Assembly: GCF_026723825.1 (NCBI RefSeq)
Contig: NZ_CP113519.1
Location: forward strand, 248,001-312,000
Direction: 5' to 3'
DNA from: Pseudomonas sp. GOM7
GTDB taxonomy: Bacteria; Pseudomonadota; Gammaproteobacteria; Pseudomonadales; Pseudomonadaceae
Length of the DNA stretch: 64,000 nucleotides
Part shown: piece by piece, positions 42,953-52,067 of the stretch
How positions within the stretch are numbered: position 1 is the first letter of the stretch
How the letters are laid out: the number at the start of each line of letters is the position of its first letter
Translations under genes and position numbers: made by a program
Notes under the pieces: generated by a model
The model's input: the letters and a program-made list of their open reading frames with translations, nothing else
Databases searched by the model: none
What the model was told of the DNA's origin: nothing

Positions 42953-45094
42953 ATGCCGTACACCTGTACCCTCGAGCAAGCCGTCGACTGCGTACTGAGC
43001 GAAATCGACGGGCCCATCCACCTCGGCTTGCCGCTGGGGCTGGGCAAGCCCAATCGCTGGGTCAACGCGCTCTATGCGCGGGTGCGGCAGATGCCCGAGC
43101 GGCAACTGACCATCTATACGGCGCTGTGCCTGGCGCGTCCGCGCGCTGGTCAGGAGCTGCAGCAACGCTTTCTCGAGCCCTTCGTCGAGCGGGTCTTCGG
43201 TGATTACCCCGAGCTGAATTTTCTCGCCGATCTGCACGGCGACAAGCTGCCGGCCAATGTCAGGGTCGAGCAGTTCTTCTTCCAGCCGGGCAGCCTGCTG
43301 GAGTGCGAGCCGGCGCAGCAGGATTACATCAGCAGCAACTACAGCCACGTCGCCCGTGACCTGAATGCCAAGGGGTTGAACGTGGTGGCCCAGCTCGTTG
43401 CTGCCGATGCTGGGCAGCCCGAGCACTTCAGCCTGAGCTGCAACCCGGACGTGAGCCTCGACCTGCTGCCCCTGCTGGAACGCCGTCGCGCCGCCGGCGA
43501 AACCATCCTCAGCGTGGCCCAGATCCACAGTGACCTGCCGTACATGGCGGGCGATGCCGAGGTGCCGCGCGAGACGTTCGACATTCACATAGTCGAGGAC
43601 GAGCGCACCACGCTGTTCTCCACACCGAACATGCCGGTGTCGCTGCAGGATCATTGCATCGGCCTGCTGGCCAGCACCCTGGTGCGCGATGGCGGCACCC
43701 TGCAAATCGGCATTGGTTCGATGGGGGATGCCCTGGCGGCGGCGTTGATGGCGCGGCAGCAGGACAACAGCGGCTATCGCGCCCTGTTACAGGATCTTGG
43801 TGCGGAACACTGGGCGCAGGCGATCACCGCCAATGGCGGCCTGCAACCCCTCGACCAGGGCCTGTACGGCTGCAGCGAAATGTTCGTCAACGGCCTGCTG
43901 GCCCTGGCCGAGGCCGGTCTGGTGCGGCGCCAGGTCTACGCGGATCTGCGCCTGCAACGTCTGGCCGACAGCGGTGCGCTGGACGAGCAGGGCCGCCTGC
44001 GCAGTGTGCAGGCCTTGCTCGATATCGGGCTGCCGGCGCAACTGAGGGCGGACGACCTGCACTGGTTGCGCGGCAGCGGCCTGCTGCAAGGCGATGTGCA
44101 GTGGCAGGACGGCTACCTGCACTGGCCAGATGGCAGCCGCGTGGCGGCGGATTTGCGCGACCCGCAGACGCAGGCGCGCCTGCAAGCCTGCCTCGGCAGC
44201 GCCGGCGCCGGGGTGGTGTTACATGGTGGTTTCTTCCTCGGCCCGGCAAGCTTCTATCAGCGCTTGCGTGAGCTTGATGACGCCGAGCGCCAACGCTTCG
44301 CCATGACCGGCATCCGCTACATCAACGAGCTGTACGGCGAGGAGGCGCTCAAGCGCCTGCAGCGTCGCGATGCCCGCTTCATCAACACCGTGTTCACCAT
44401 GACCCTGCTCGGTGCCGGCGTGGCCGACCAGTTGGAGGACGGCCGGGTGCTCAGCGGTGTCGGTGGGCAGTACAACTTCGTTGCCCAGGCCCACGCGCTG
44501 GAGGATGCGCGCTCGATCCTGCTGCTGCGCAGTTGGCGCGAGTCAGGCGGTGAGCTCAGCTCCAACATCGTCTGGGAGTATGGCCACGCCACCATTCCCC
44601 GACACCTGCGCGACATGGTGGTGACCGAGTATGGCATCGCCGACCTGCGCGGCAAGACCGATGCCCAGGTGATCGAGGCACTGCTGAACATCAGCGACTC
44701 GCGCTTCCAGCCGCAGTTGATCGAGCAGGCCAAACAGGCCGGCAAGCTGCCTGAGGATTTTTGCCTGGACGAGCGCTTCACCCACAACCTGCCCGAGCGT
44801 CTGGAGCAACTGCGCGAACGGCATGGGGCATTGTTGGATGAATATCCTCTGGGCTGCGACTTCAGCCCCGTGGAGCAGGATCTGCTGCGCGCCCTCAACT
44901 GGCTCAAGAGCAAACTGCGCCTGAGCGAGGTGCTGGAGCTGGGCAAGGCCACCCTCGATGCCCCGGAGCCGGCGGCCTTCGCCGAGCATCTGCGGCGCAT
45001 GAGCCTGGAGGCACCGGAAGGTGTGCGCGAGACCCTGTATCAGCGCTTGCTGTTGGCGGGTTTGCAGGCGACCAGCGGGAGCTGGGCCGGCTGA
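42953..45094 (+). CDS. Acetyl-CoA hydrolase/transferase family protein
   Basis: A 713-residue protein whose C-terminal half matches the acetyl-CoA hydrolase/CoA-transferase domain: INTVFTMTLLGAGVADQLEDG (parts at about 480-500), then GGQYNFVAQAH (about 505), the adjacent strand with ILLLRSWRESGGEL, and VVTEYGIADLRGKTDA (about 558-573). The N-terminal half contains the first CoA-transferase lobe and GLGKPNRWVNALYARV. It is longer than simple acetyl-CoA hydrolases (about 500) because of extra N-terminal and insert regions. Acyl substrate unknown. ATG follows GAGGAGCGCCAG. It may be cotranscribed with the NIPSNAP gene 106 bases downstream. Confidence 0.85.
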   Translation: MPYTCTLEQAVDCVLSEIDGPIHLGLPLGLGKPNRWVNALYARVRQMPERQLTIYTALCLARPRAGQELQQRFLEPFVERVFGDYPELNFLADLHGDKLPANVRVEQFFFQPGSLLECEPAQQDYISSNYSHVARDLNAKGLNVVAQLVAADAGQPEHFSLSCNPDVSLDLLPLLERRRAAGETILSVAQIHSDLPYMAGDAEVPRETFDIHIVEDERTTLFSTPNMPVSLQDHCIGLLASTLVRDGGTLQIGIGSMGDALAAALMARQQDNSGYRALLQDLGAEHWAQAITANGGLQPLDQGLYGCSEMFVNGLLALAEAGLVRRQVYADLRLQRLADSGALDEQGRLRSVQALLDIGLPAQLRADDLHWLRGSGLLQGDVQWQDGYLHWPDGSRVAADLRDPQTQARLQACLGSAGAGVVLHGGFFLGPASFYQRLRELDDAERQRFAMTGIRYINELYGEEALKRLQRRDARFINTVFTMTLLGAGVADQLEDGRVLSGVGGQYNFVAQAHALEDARSILLLRSWRESGGELSSNIVWEYGHATIPRHLRDMVVTEYGIADLRGKTDAQVIEALLNISDSRFQPQLIEQAKQAGKLPEDFCLDERFTHNLPERLEQLRERHGALLDEYPLGCDFSPVEQDLLRALNWLKSKLRLSEVLELGKATLDAPEPAAFAEHLRRMSLEAPEGVRETLYQRLLLAGLQATSGSWAG

Positions 45095-45200
45095 CGCTGT
45101 TCCCCTGGCCCGGCATTCTGCAGGGCCGATGCAAACCGGGTGGCGGCTCGATCCCGGCATGTGTTCATATCCAGACCTGTTTCAGCACAAGGAAACCCGG

Positions 45201-45506
45201 ATGATCACCTGCTACCTGCGCTACATCATCGACCCCTACAAGCTCAATGCATTCGAGCATTACGCCAAGTTGTGGATTCCCCTGGTGGCAAAGTTCGGCG
45301 GCACGCACCACGGTTACTTCCTGCCATCGGAGGGGGCCAACAACGTGGCCCTGGCGCTGTTCAGCTTCCCCAGCCTGGCCGACTACGAGCGCTATCGGCA
45401 GGACTCCTTCGCCGATGCCGAATGCCAGGCGGCCTTCCAGTACGCCGAGGAAACCCGCTGTGTGATCAGCTACGAGCGCAGCTTCATGCGCCCGGTGCTT
45501 GGCTGA
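45201..45506 (+). CDS. NIPSNAP-family protein
   Basis: A 101-residue ferredoxin-like (dimeric alpha-beta barrel) protein of the NIPSNAP type. Typical features are MITCYLRYIIDPYKL at the N-terminus, W26-x-PLV, GGTHHGYFLPSEG (about 34-46), and SFPSLADYERYRQDS (about 55-69). Function unknown; such small proteins are often accessory in degradation pathways. ATG has AAGGAAACCCGG upstream. Confidence 0.88.
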   Translation: MITCYLRYIIDPYKLNAFEHYAKLWIPLVAKFGGTHHGYFLPSEGANNVALALFSFPSLADYERYRQDSFADAECQAAFQYAEETRCVISYERSFMRPVLG

Positions 45507-45512
45507 ACCGCG

Positions 45513-46142
45513 TTATCCCACCCGTCGCCACACGCTGGCCAGCCAGGGCTGTTGTTCGCGGGGCAGGCCGGCGGGGCGGTAGTAGTGCTCCAGCTCGACG
45601 AAACCGGCAGCGGTGAGCCGGGTGCGCCAGCGTTCGAGGTCGTGATAGCTGCCGTAGCGCGGGCCGTTCCAGCCCTCCTGGTTGTCGCCGCGCGGGTTGG
45701 AGCTGAACAGCACGCCGCCGGGTTTCAGCGCCGTGTGCAACTGGCCGAGCACGCGCGGCAGCTCCTGATCCGGCACGTGGAACAGGCTGGCATTGGCGAA
45801 AATGCCGTCGAAATGCACAGCCGGCAGCTCCAGTTCGAGAAAACTCTGCTGCCATACCTGGCAGCCGCTGTCGGCACGCGCCATGGCGACGAACTCGGCG
45901 CAGCCATCCAGACCGATGGCTTCGTGGCCGAGGCCACTGAAGGTGCGCAGGTCACGCCCCGGCCCGCAGCCGAAATCGAGGATGCGCCAGGGCGTGGCCC
46001 CCTCGATATGGCGCAGCAGCGCGGCGATGTTCTGGCTCACGTCATGGTTGCGGGTGCCCTCGCGAAAGTCCTCGGCGCTGCCCTGGTAATGGGCCAGGGT
46101 GAGGGCGCTGATCTGGGCGAGTTGCTCAGGGCTCAGGGGCAT
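45513..46142 (-). CDS. Class I SAM-dependent methyltransferase
   Basis: A 209-residue methyltransferase with the Rossmann motif I ILDFGCGPGRDLRTF (about 54-68), acidic motif II IGLDGC (about 76), and post-motif ANASLFHVP (about 115-123). The substrate is unknown. I start at 46142 (MPLSPEQ) because GGAA lies upstream at good spacing; a 13-residue longer form is possible. It is convergent with the NIPSNAP gene (6-base gap) and divergent from the MFS gene at 46399 across a palindrome-rich gap. Confidence 0.85.
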   Translation of the reverse strand: MPLSPEQLAQISALTLAHYQGSAEDFREGTRNHDVSQNIAALLRHIEGATPWRILDFGCGPGRDLRTFSGLGHEAIGLDGCAEFVAMARADSGCQVWQQSFLELELPAVHFDGIFANASLFHVPDQELPRVLGQLHTALKPGGVLFSSNPRGDNQEGWNGPRYGSYHDLERWRTRLTAAGFVELEHYYRPAGLPREQQPWLASVWRRVG

Positions 46143-46208
46143 GGTGGTGTTCCGGCAAAAAGAGACATTAAACCCCTTCACTGCGCCTCAGGGTAGGCCA
46201 GGCGTAGG

Positions 46209-46267
46209 GTGGATCGCGCTCTATCGATCCACCACGGTTCATGAACCGTCATCTCCACGGAGATGAC
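46209..46267. promoter_or_regulatory. Three consecutive palindromes in a divergent intergenic region
   Basis: GTGGATCG-8-CGATCCAC (46209-46232), ACGGTTCATGAACCGT (46234-46249, perfect 16 bp), and GTCATCTCC-AC-GGAGATGAC (46248-46267). They lie between the methyltransferase and MFS genes. They could be operators, or structured repeats. Confidence 0.5.
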
Positions 46268-46398
46268 AGATTCCACCGCATATCGGTGCAATCTGTGCAA
46301 CAGCCTGTTCGTTCGTTTGCTCCGGGCCTGGGCTTTGCCTTAGATTGCCCGGCTCACCTCGACCGGAACCCACCGGTCACGCTTCCGAGATATCTGTC

Positions 46399-47637
46399 GT
46401 GTCCGCTGCCCCTGCCTCCGTATACCGCCTGCCCGGCTTCCTGCCATTTCTCATCGCTCGCATCGTGGTGGTCTTCGCCGTGCAGATCCAGGCCATCGTG
46501 GTGGCCTGGCAGGTCTATGACCTGACCCGCGATCCACTGTCGCTGGCCTATGTTGGCCTGGCGCAGTTCATCCCCATGTTGCTGCTGTTGATGCCGGCCG
46601 GCGACCTGATCGACCGCTACGACCGCAAGCTAATCCTCATGCTTAGCTGGTTGGTCGAGGGCCTGTGTGCCGGGGCGCTGCTGTGGTTGTCGTTGAGTGG
46701 AGCGCCGGTCACCTGGTACTACGCAGTGCTGGTGCTCTACGGCTGCGGGCGTGCCTTCACCGGGCCGGCGCTGTCCAGTCTGCTGCCACAGATCGTGCCG
46801 CGCGAGCGGCTGGCGGCGGCCATTGCTGCCAACAGCATGATCATGCGTGGTGCGACCATCTCCGGGCCGGTGATCGGTGGTGGCCTGTATGCCATCGGTG
46901 GCGGCGGGCTGACCTACTCGGTGTGCCTGGTCTGCTTCCTCGCCGGCTGCATGCTGCTACAGCGCGTGCCGGTGCTCTATGCCGAGAAGATGCAGGCCCT
47001 GGAGTCCAGCGCCTGGGCGCGCTTCACCGCTGGCATTCACTTCATCCGCACGCGGCCGATCATCCTCGGCACCATCTCGCTGGATCTGTTCGCCGTGCTG
47101 CTCGGCGGCGTGGTGGCGTTGCTGCCGATCTACGCCCAGGAGGTGCTGGAAGTCGGCCCGACCGGCCTTGGCCTGCTGCGCAGCGCCATGGCCATCGGTG
47201 AGGTGTCCGTGGGTCTGTACCTGAGCATGAAGCCGTTCAACCGCCATGTCGGCCTGGTGATGTTCGGCGCAGTGGCGCTGTTCGGTGTGGCCAACCTGGT
47301 GTTCGCCCTGTCCAGCCTGTTCTGGCTGTCGTTCGCCGCGCTGGTGGTGGCCGGTGGCGCAGACATGGTGAGCATGTATATCCGCTCATCCTTGGTGCAG
47401 TTCTCCACGCCGGACGCCATGCGTGGCCGGGTCAATGCGGTGAACATGCTGTTTATCGGCTCTTCCAACGAACTGGGCGAATTCCGCGCTGGCACCAGCG
47501 CCGCCTGGTTCGGCGTGGTGCCGGCGGCGCTGATCGGCTGCGCCTGCACCCTGACGGTGACGGGTGGCTGGATGCTCGGTTTCAAGAGCCTGCGCAAGGT
47601 GGATCGCTTCGAGGATGCTTCGCCGGACAAACCATAG
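46399..47637 (+). CDS. MFS transporter, EntS/MFS_3-like
   Basis: A 412-residue major facilitator protein with about 12 membrane helices, resembling the MFS_3 (EntS-like) exporter branch: FLIARIVVVFAVQIQAIVVAWQ-like first helix (about 14-35) followed by LTRDPLSLAYVGLAQ, the motif GDLIDRYDRK (about 67-76), and RERLAAAIAANSMIMRGATI. Substrate unknown; EntS-like proteins export siderophores, and an iron-type ABC importer follows. The start is uncertain: GTG at 46399 is chosen because it begins the conserved part, but no strong ribosome site is visible; a TTG lies at 46345. Confidence 0.82.
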   Translation: MSAAPASVYRLPGFLPFLIARIVVVFAVQIQAIVVAWQVYDLTRDPLSLAYVGLAQFIPMLLLLMPAGDLIDRYDRKLILMLSWLVEGLCAGALLWLSLSGAPVTWYYAVLVLYGCGRAFTGPALSSLLPQIVPRERLAAAIAANSMIMRGATISGPVIGGGLYAIGGGGLTYSVCLVCFLAGCMLLQRVPVLYAEKMQALESSAWARFTAGIHFIRTRPIILGTISLDLFAVLLGGVVALLPIYAQEVLEVGPTGLGLLRSAMAIGEVSVGLYLSMKPFNRHVGLVMFGAVALFGVANLVFALSSLFWLSFAALVVAGGADMVSMYIRSSLVQFSTPDAMRGRVNAVNMLFIGSSNELGEFRAGTSAAWFGVVPAALIGCACTLTVTGGWMLGFKSLRKVDRFEDASPDKP

Positions 47638-47961
47638 TCGCACGGGGCAGGCGGAACAAAAGCATGTAGAATCGGCGCGCAGTCGAGCCAGGTTATGTAC
47701 GAATACTGCCTGCTCAGCGGTGATGCCTCTTTGCCAACGGCCTGGCCCGCCAGCCCGATTTAGCGCTCGTCAACGCGAGCGCGATGCCGGTGCGATCCTC
47801 GCCCGTCCTTGCAGGGCCGCCGCCGATTTCGCCTGACCGTCGCTCGACGAGTTTCGTATAGCTGCCGCGTGGGCGTCATGCCTCGGGCCTTGACCGTGCG
47901 ATTGCGTGCATATCCAGCGAGCGCCAGGCTTGGCGTTCTTGCGACCACCAGAGAAGACCGG
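47638..47961. other. 324-base leader before the ABC importer operon
   Basis: No gene seen. I looked for a cobalamin riboswitch or Fur site and found neither convincingly. A palindromic stretch GCGCTCGTC-AAC-GCGAGCGC-like lies at about 47763-47783. Confidence 0.4.
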
Positions 47962-49074
47962 ATGACGAGAAACATGATCGCGCACCGCCTTGGCCTGTTA
48001 TTGATAATGCTTATTGCCAGTGTTCTTTCTAGTCTTTGCCAGGCTCAGCAGGTCGTTGACGTTCTGGGCCGCAGTGTGGAAATGACGCTGCCGGCCAAGC
48101 GCGTGGTGCTGGGCTTCAATTTCGAGGATTACATGGCCGTTGGTGGCGAGACGGCGTTCGATGCGGTGGTGGGTATTTCCCGTGGTGCCTGGGAGCGCAA
48201 GGTGCCGGAGAACTGGAAGCGACACGTCGCTCAGCGCCCGTCCATCGCGCAACTGGCGGATGTCGGCGAGGTGGAGACGCAGAGTTTCTCGGTCGAGAAG
48301 GTGCTGAGCCTCAATCCCGATCTGCTGTTGCTCACCGTCTGGCAATACCAGGCCCTGCCTGATGAGATCGCCCGGCTGGAGAAGGCCGGCGTCCCAGTGC
48401 TGGTCATCGATTACAACGCGCAGACGCTGGAGCGACATGTCGCCTCCACCCTGCTGCTGGGCGAAATCACCGGCCAGCAGGCCCGCGCCCGCGAACTGGC
48501 CGATCTCTACACCGCCGCCATCGAGGATATCCACAGCCGTATCGCCGCCGCCCATAAGCCCAAGCCGCGCATCTACATCGAGTTCGGCAACAAGGGGCCG
48601 GCCGAATACTCCTTCACTTACGGCAAGAACATGTGGGGCGCCATGGCTACCGCTGCCGGTGGTGACAATATCGCCGCGCCCTATGTGGAGTGGTGGGGGC
48701 CGATCAACCCCGAGCAGGTATTGGTGGCGCGCCCCGAGGTGATCATCATTTCCGGGCGTGAAGACAACACTAACCCCAGCGCTCTGAGCATGGGGCCGGG
48801 CGTCGATCCGGCGGTGGCACGCAAGCAACTGCAGGCGTTCGCCAGCCGTCCCGGCTGGGCGGAACTGCCGGCCATCCGCGAGGGTCGGTTGTATGGTGTC
48901 TACCAGGGCGCGTCGCGCAGCCTGGGTGACTTCGCCCTTATTCAGTTCATCGCCAAGCAGCTATACCCGGATCTGTTCGCTGACCTCGACCCGGTGGCCA
49001 ACTACATGAACTACTTCCGCAAATACCTGCCCATCGCGCCGGAAGGCACCTATGCCATCGGCGTCAACGACTAA
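47962..49074 (+). CDS. ABC transporter periplasmic binding protein (iron/siderophore-type)
   Basis: A 370-residue exported binding protein. Signal peptide is about 1-27 (GLLLIMLIASVLSSLCQAQ). The mature part has the two-lobe FecB/TroA-like fold of helical-backbone binding proteins: DVLGRSVEMTLPAKRVVLGF (about 32-50), LADVGEVETQSFSVEKVLSLNPDLLLL (parts, about 97-123), and GGDNIAAPY (about 234). Such proteins capture ferric siderophores, haem, cobalamin or similar. The ligand cannot be read from sequence. ATG at 47962 has AGAGAAG upstream; a longer in-frame start would destroy the signal peptide. It is 9 bases before the permease. Confidence 0.88.
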   Translation: MTRNMIAHRLGLLLIMLIASVLSSLCQAQQVVDVLGRSVEMTLPAKRVVLGFNFEDYMAVGGETAFDAVVGISRGAWERKVPENWKRHVAQRPSIAQLADVGEVETQSFSVEKVLSLNPDLLLLTVWQYQALPDEIARLEKAGVPVLVIDYNAQTLERHVASTLLLGEITGQQARARELADLYTAAIEDIHSRIAAAHKPKPRIYIEFGNKGPAEYSFTYGKNMWGAMATAAGGDNIAAPYVEWWGPINPEQVLVARPEVIIISGREDNTNPSALSMGPGVDPAVARKQLQAFASRPGWAELPAIREGRLYGVYQGASRSLGDFALIQFIAKQLYPDLFADLDPVANYMNYFRKYLPIAPEGTYAIGVND

Positions 49075-49083
49075 GCCCTGCCC

Positions 49084-50136
49084 ATGAGCCTTTCGCAACT
49101 CGAAACCAGCGCCATTGCCGAGCACCGCTTGCGTGAGCGCAAGCGCTGGCGCAATTGCCTGTTGTTCGCCTTCTTGTGTGGCGCCTGCCTGGTGCTGGAT
49201 ATCGCCACCGGTCCCTCCATGCTCTCGCCTTGGGATGTGCTGCGTTCGTTGCTGAACATCGGTGAGCGCCAGGCGATGACCGATACCATCGTCCACGACC
49301 TGCGCTTGCCGGTGGCGCTCATGGCGCTCGCCGTTGGCGCCGCCTTGGGGGCAGGGGGCTCGCAGATGCAAACCCTGCTCAACAACCCCATGGCCAGCCC
49401 CTACACGCTTGGCATGGCGGCCGCTGCTGGTTTCGGCGCCGCGCTGAGCCTGGCCTTCGGCAGCTTCGGGCTGGGGCCGTTGATCGGCGTGCCGCTGGGC
49501 GCCTTCGCCTGCTCCATGCTCGCGGTGGCCTTTCTGTTCGCCCTGGCCACGCTGCGCCATGCCGGTAGCCACACCATCATCCTCGGCGGCATTGCCATGC
49601 TCTTTCTGTTCCAATCGCTGCTGTCGCTGGTGCAGTTCTTGTCATCGCCAGAGCTCTCGCAGCAGATCCTGTTCTGGTTGTTCGGCAATCTGGGCAAGGC
49701 CACCTGGACGACCCTGAGCATCACCGCCGGGGCCACCCTGGTCTGCTGCGCGATCCTCATGGGGGATGCCTGGAAGCTGGCGGCCCTGAGCCTGGGAGAA
49801 AGCCGCGCGGTGAGCCTCGGTGTGAACATTCGTTGGCTGCGTCTGAAGATCCTGCTGCTGGTGGCGATCATGACTGCCACGGCCACCAGCTTCGTCGGCG
49901 TGATCGGTTTCGTCGGGCTGGTAGCGCCGCATATCGCGCGCATGCTGGTGGGAGAGGATCAGCGCTTTCTGCTGCCGCTTTCTGCCATCTGTGGTGCCTT
50001 CATGTTGTCGGCCGCATCGGTTCTGTCCAAATCCATCGTTCCGGGCGCGCTGTTTCCCATCGGCATCGTCACCGCCATCGTCGGCGTGCCATTCCTGCTT
50101 TGGCTGATCTTCGCACCGCAGCGAGGCCACGCATGA
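49084..50136 (+). CDS. FecCD-family ABC transporter permease
   Basis: A 350-residue inner-membrane permease with about nine to ten helices. Family motifs include LRLPVALMALAVGAALGAGGS (parts, about 75-95), QTLLNNPMASPYTLGMA (about 98), and the loop SVGFVGLVAPHIAR-type segment GVIGFVGLVAPHIARMLVG (about 273-291) contacting the ATPase. Forms the channel for the binding protein's ligand. Stop TGA overlaps the ATPase gene start (ATGA). Confidence 0.93.
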   Translation: MSLSQLETSAIAEHRLRERKRWRNCLLFAFLCGACLVLDIATGPSMLSPWDVLRSLLNIGERQAMTDTIVHDLRLPVALMALAVGAALGAGGSQMQTLLNNPMASPYTLGMAAAAGFGAALSLAFGSFGLGPLIGVPLGAFACSMLAVAFLFALATLRHAGSHTIILGGIAMLFLFQSLLSLVQFLSSPELSQQILFWLFGNLGKATWTTLSITAGATLVCCAILMGDAWKLAALSLGESRAVSLGVNIRWLRLKILLLVAIMTATATSFVGVIGFVGLVAPHIARMLVGEDQRFLLPLSAICGAFMLSAASVLSKSIVPGALFPIGIVTAIVGVPFLLWLIFAPQRGHA

Positions 50137-50948
50137 TCCAGCTCGACAGCCTCAGCCTCAACCGCTCTGGGCGCCGTATTCTGCATGGCCTCAGCGCCAC
50201 CTTGCAGGCGGGCTCCATCCATGTGTTGCTTGGCCCCAACGGCACGGGCAAGACCACCCTGCTGCGCGCCCTGGCTGGCGATCTGCCGTTGGCCGCTGGC
50301 TGCATCGAGCACGGCGGGCAGCGCCTCGCCGCCAATGCGCCGCGCCGTGTACTCGATGCCTGGCGGCGTGCGTTCGCCTACATGCCGCAGGATTGCAGCA
50401 CCGAAGTGACGTTGTCCGTACTCGAAGTGGTGGTGCTGGGCAATCTCGGGCGGATCGGTCTGCGCCTCGATGATGCCGTGCTCGAACGTGCCATGGAGAA
50501 GCTTGCTCAGGTCGGCATCGCTCACCTGGCCGGGCGCAGCATCGGCTCGCTCAGCGGTGGCCAGCGGCAGATGGCCTTCTTCGCTCAGGTGCTGATGCGC
50601 GAACCCAAGGTGATGCTGCTCGACGAGCCGGTCAGCGCACTCGACCTGCGTCACCAGATCGCCTTGCTCGACCGTGTGCGCCACGAGACTCGTGCGCGCA
50701 ATCTGGTCACGGTGGTGGTGCTGCATGACCTCAACCTGGCCTGTCAGTACGCCGACAACCTGCTGGTACTGGTCGACGGCACACTGGCCGCCAGCGGCCA
50801 CCCGCAGAGCATCGTCAATCCAGAATTGCTGCAAAGCACCTATGGCGTGGAGGTGGACATCCTGCATGACCGCCAGGGGCGCCCGGTGGTGCAGCCGCTC
50901 GGTGGTCAGGCGAACAGTGCACGGGAAGCGCTCGCCGCACAGCTCTGA
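50133..50948 (+). CDS. ABC transporter ATP-binding protein (FecE/FepC-type)
   Basis: A 271-residue ATPase with Walker A LGPNGTGKTTLLR (about 31-43), Q-loop MPQDCSTE (about 87), signature LSGGQRQMAFFAQ (about 142-154), Walker B VMLLDEPVSAL (about 162-172) and switch HDL (about 198). Energises the permease. Start at ATG 50133 overlaps the permease stop. It ends the importer operon; a TonB-dependent receptor gene is not in the window. Confidence 0.94.
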   Translation: MIQLDSLSLNRSGRRILHGLSATLQAGSIHVLLGPNGTGKTTLLRALAGDLPLAAGCIEHGGQRLAANAPRRVLDAWRRAFAYMPQDCSTEVTLSVLEVVVLGNLGRIGLRLDDAVLERAMEKLAQVGIAHLAGRSIGSLSGGQRQMAFFAQVLMREPKVMLLDEPVSALDLRHQIALLDRVRHETRARNLVTVVVLHDLNLACQYADNLLVLVDGTLAASGHPQSIVNPELLQSTYGVEVDILHDRQGRPVVQPLGGQANSAREALAAQL

Positions 50949-51031
50949 GATCAGGCTGCGCCTTCGACGAGCCGAATGAGTGCCGCATCGTCACCCGTAG
51001 CGCCTGGCCCCGCACGGTATTGCTCTGCGCC

Positions 51032-51062
51032 GTAGCCCGGATGAAATCCGGGGGCTTTTTCT
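51032..51062 (+). terminator. REP-type palindrome with T-run (terminator-like)
   Basis: GTAG-CCCGGATGAAATCCGGG-GG followed by CTTTTTT. It can act as a terminator for the importer operon on the plus strand. Sixth copy of the REP element. Confidence 0.65.
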
Positions 51063-51171
51063 GTACGAGGCGTAGGGGGAATGACAAGAATGAAACCGAA
51101 ACTTTCATTCGCATGAACTGCGCTGATCAATACATGGAGTGGGCATCGATGCCGAGGCATGGGCCGCCTGC

Positions 51172-51939
51172 TCAGAAAAACAGGGACATCCCCATCCTGC
51201 CAATCAGAAACAACAGCAGGATCAGGAAAAAGATACGGATGAACCCGCTGCCATAGCGCAGAGCCAGGAAAACGCCGGTCAGCGATCCTGCGATGTTGCA
51301 CAGCCCCACGATGCCTCCTGCCAGCCACAATACGTTGCCTGATGGCGCGAAGAACAGTAGCGCCGCGCTGAACGTACCCAGATTGACGAGCTTGGCGGAG
51401 GCCGAGGCGTTCAGGAAATCGAAGCCGAAATATTTGACGAACACGAAGAGCAACAGGCTGCCGCTGCCTGGGCCGAATACGCCATCGTAGAAGCCGAGCA
51501 GCGCGCCGAAGAATATGCCTAGCAATACTTCTCGCTTGCCGTATCGCAGGTTAGTTTGTAGCTGGCCAAAGTCCTTCTTGGCGAAGGTATAGATGGCCAT
51601 GGCGATCAAAACCACGAAGACGGCATATTCCATCAGCGCCTTGGGGATCAGCGAGACGGAGAACGCCCCCAGGAAAGAAAATACGAAAGCAGAGAGCATC
51701 GTTGGGAGCAGCAGTCTCCAGACGATCTTTATCCTTCTCAGGTAGCTTGAGATGGAAGAGATATTTCCCAACAGAACCGCCAGCTTGTTCGTGCCGAACA
51801 CGGTGGCGAGGCTGTGTTGAGGCAGCGCATGCAGCAGTGCAGGCACCTGTACCAGGCCGCCGCCGCCGACCGCCGCATCGATCAAACCACCGCAGAAAGC
51901 AAAGAAGCCCAGGCTAAAGACGACATGTTCAATGCCCAT
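51172..51939 (-). CDS. TauE/SafE-family membrane permease
   Basis: A 255-residue sulfite/sulfonate-exporter-like membrane protein with about eight helices. The half-repeat signature is visible as FFAFCGGLIDAAVGGGGLVQVP (about 12-33) and GALLGFYDGVFGPGSGSLLLF (about 143-163). The family moves sulfite, sulfoacetate or other organic anions. It is convergent with the importer operon, and 128 bases beyond its start is another minus-strand gene end. Substrate unknown. Confidence 0.9.
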   Translation of the reverse strand: MGIEHVVFSLGFFAFCGGLIDAAVGGGGLVQVPALLHALPQHSLATVFGTNKLAVLLGNISSISSYLRRIKIVWRLLLPTMLSAFVFSFLGAFSVSLIPKALMEYAVFVVLIAMAIYTFAKKDFGQLQTNLRYGKREVLLGIFFGALLGFYDGVFGPGSGSLLLFVFVKYFGFDFLNASASAKLVNLGTFSAALLFFAPSGNVLWLAGGIVGLCNIAGSLTGVFLALRYGSGFIRIFFLILLLFLIGRMGMSLFF

Positions 51940-52067
51940 GGAGCATGTACCGGCTCTGGTATGTTCGTGTGGCGATCATGAGGGCGTTGTGCGTTCTACG
52001 GCGGCACTGCTGTGACCATTCCGGTTGGTTGTACATGCGCAATGGCCACATGTTTTCGTGCTTCCTT

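Noticed and set aside
47638-47961. Cobalamin riboswitch or Fur box before the ABC importer
   Set aside because: Only a vague B12-box-like piece (AGAGAAGACCGG) and a poor Fur-like match inside the signal peptide codons; the other conserved parts are missing.
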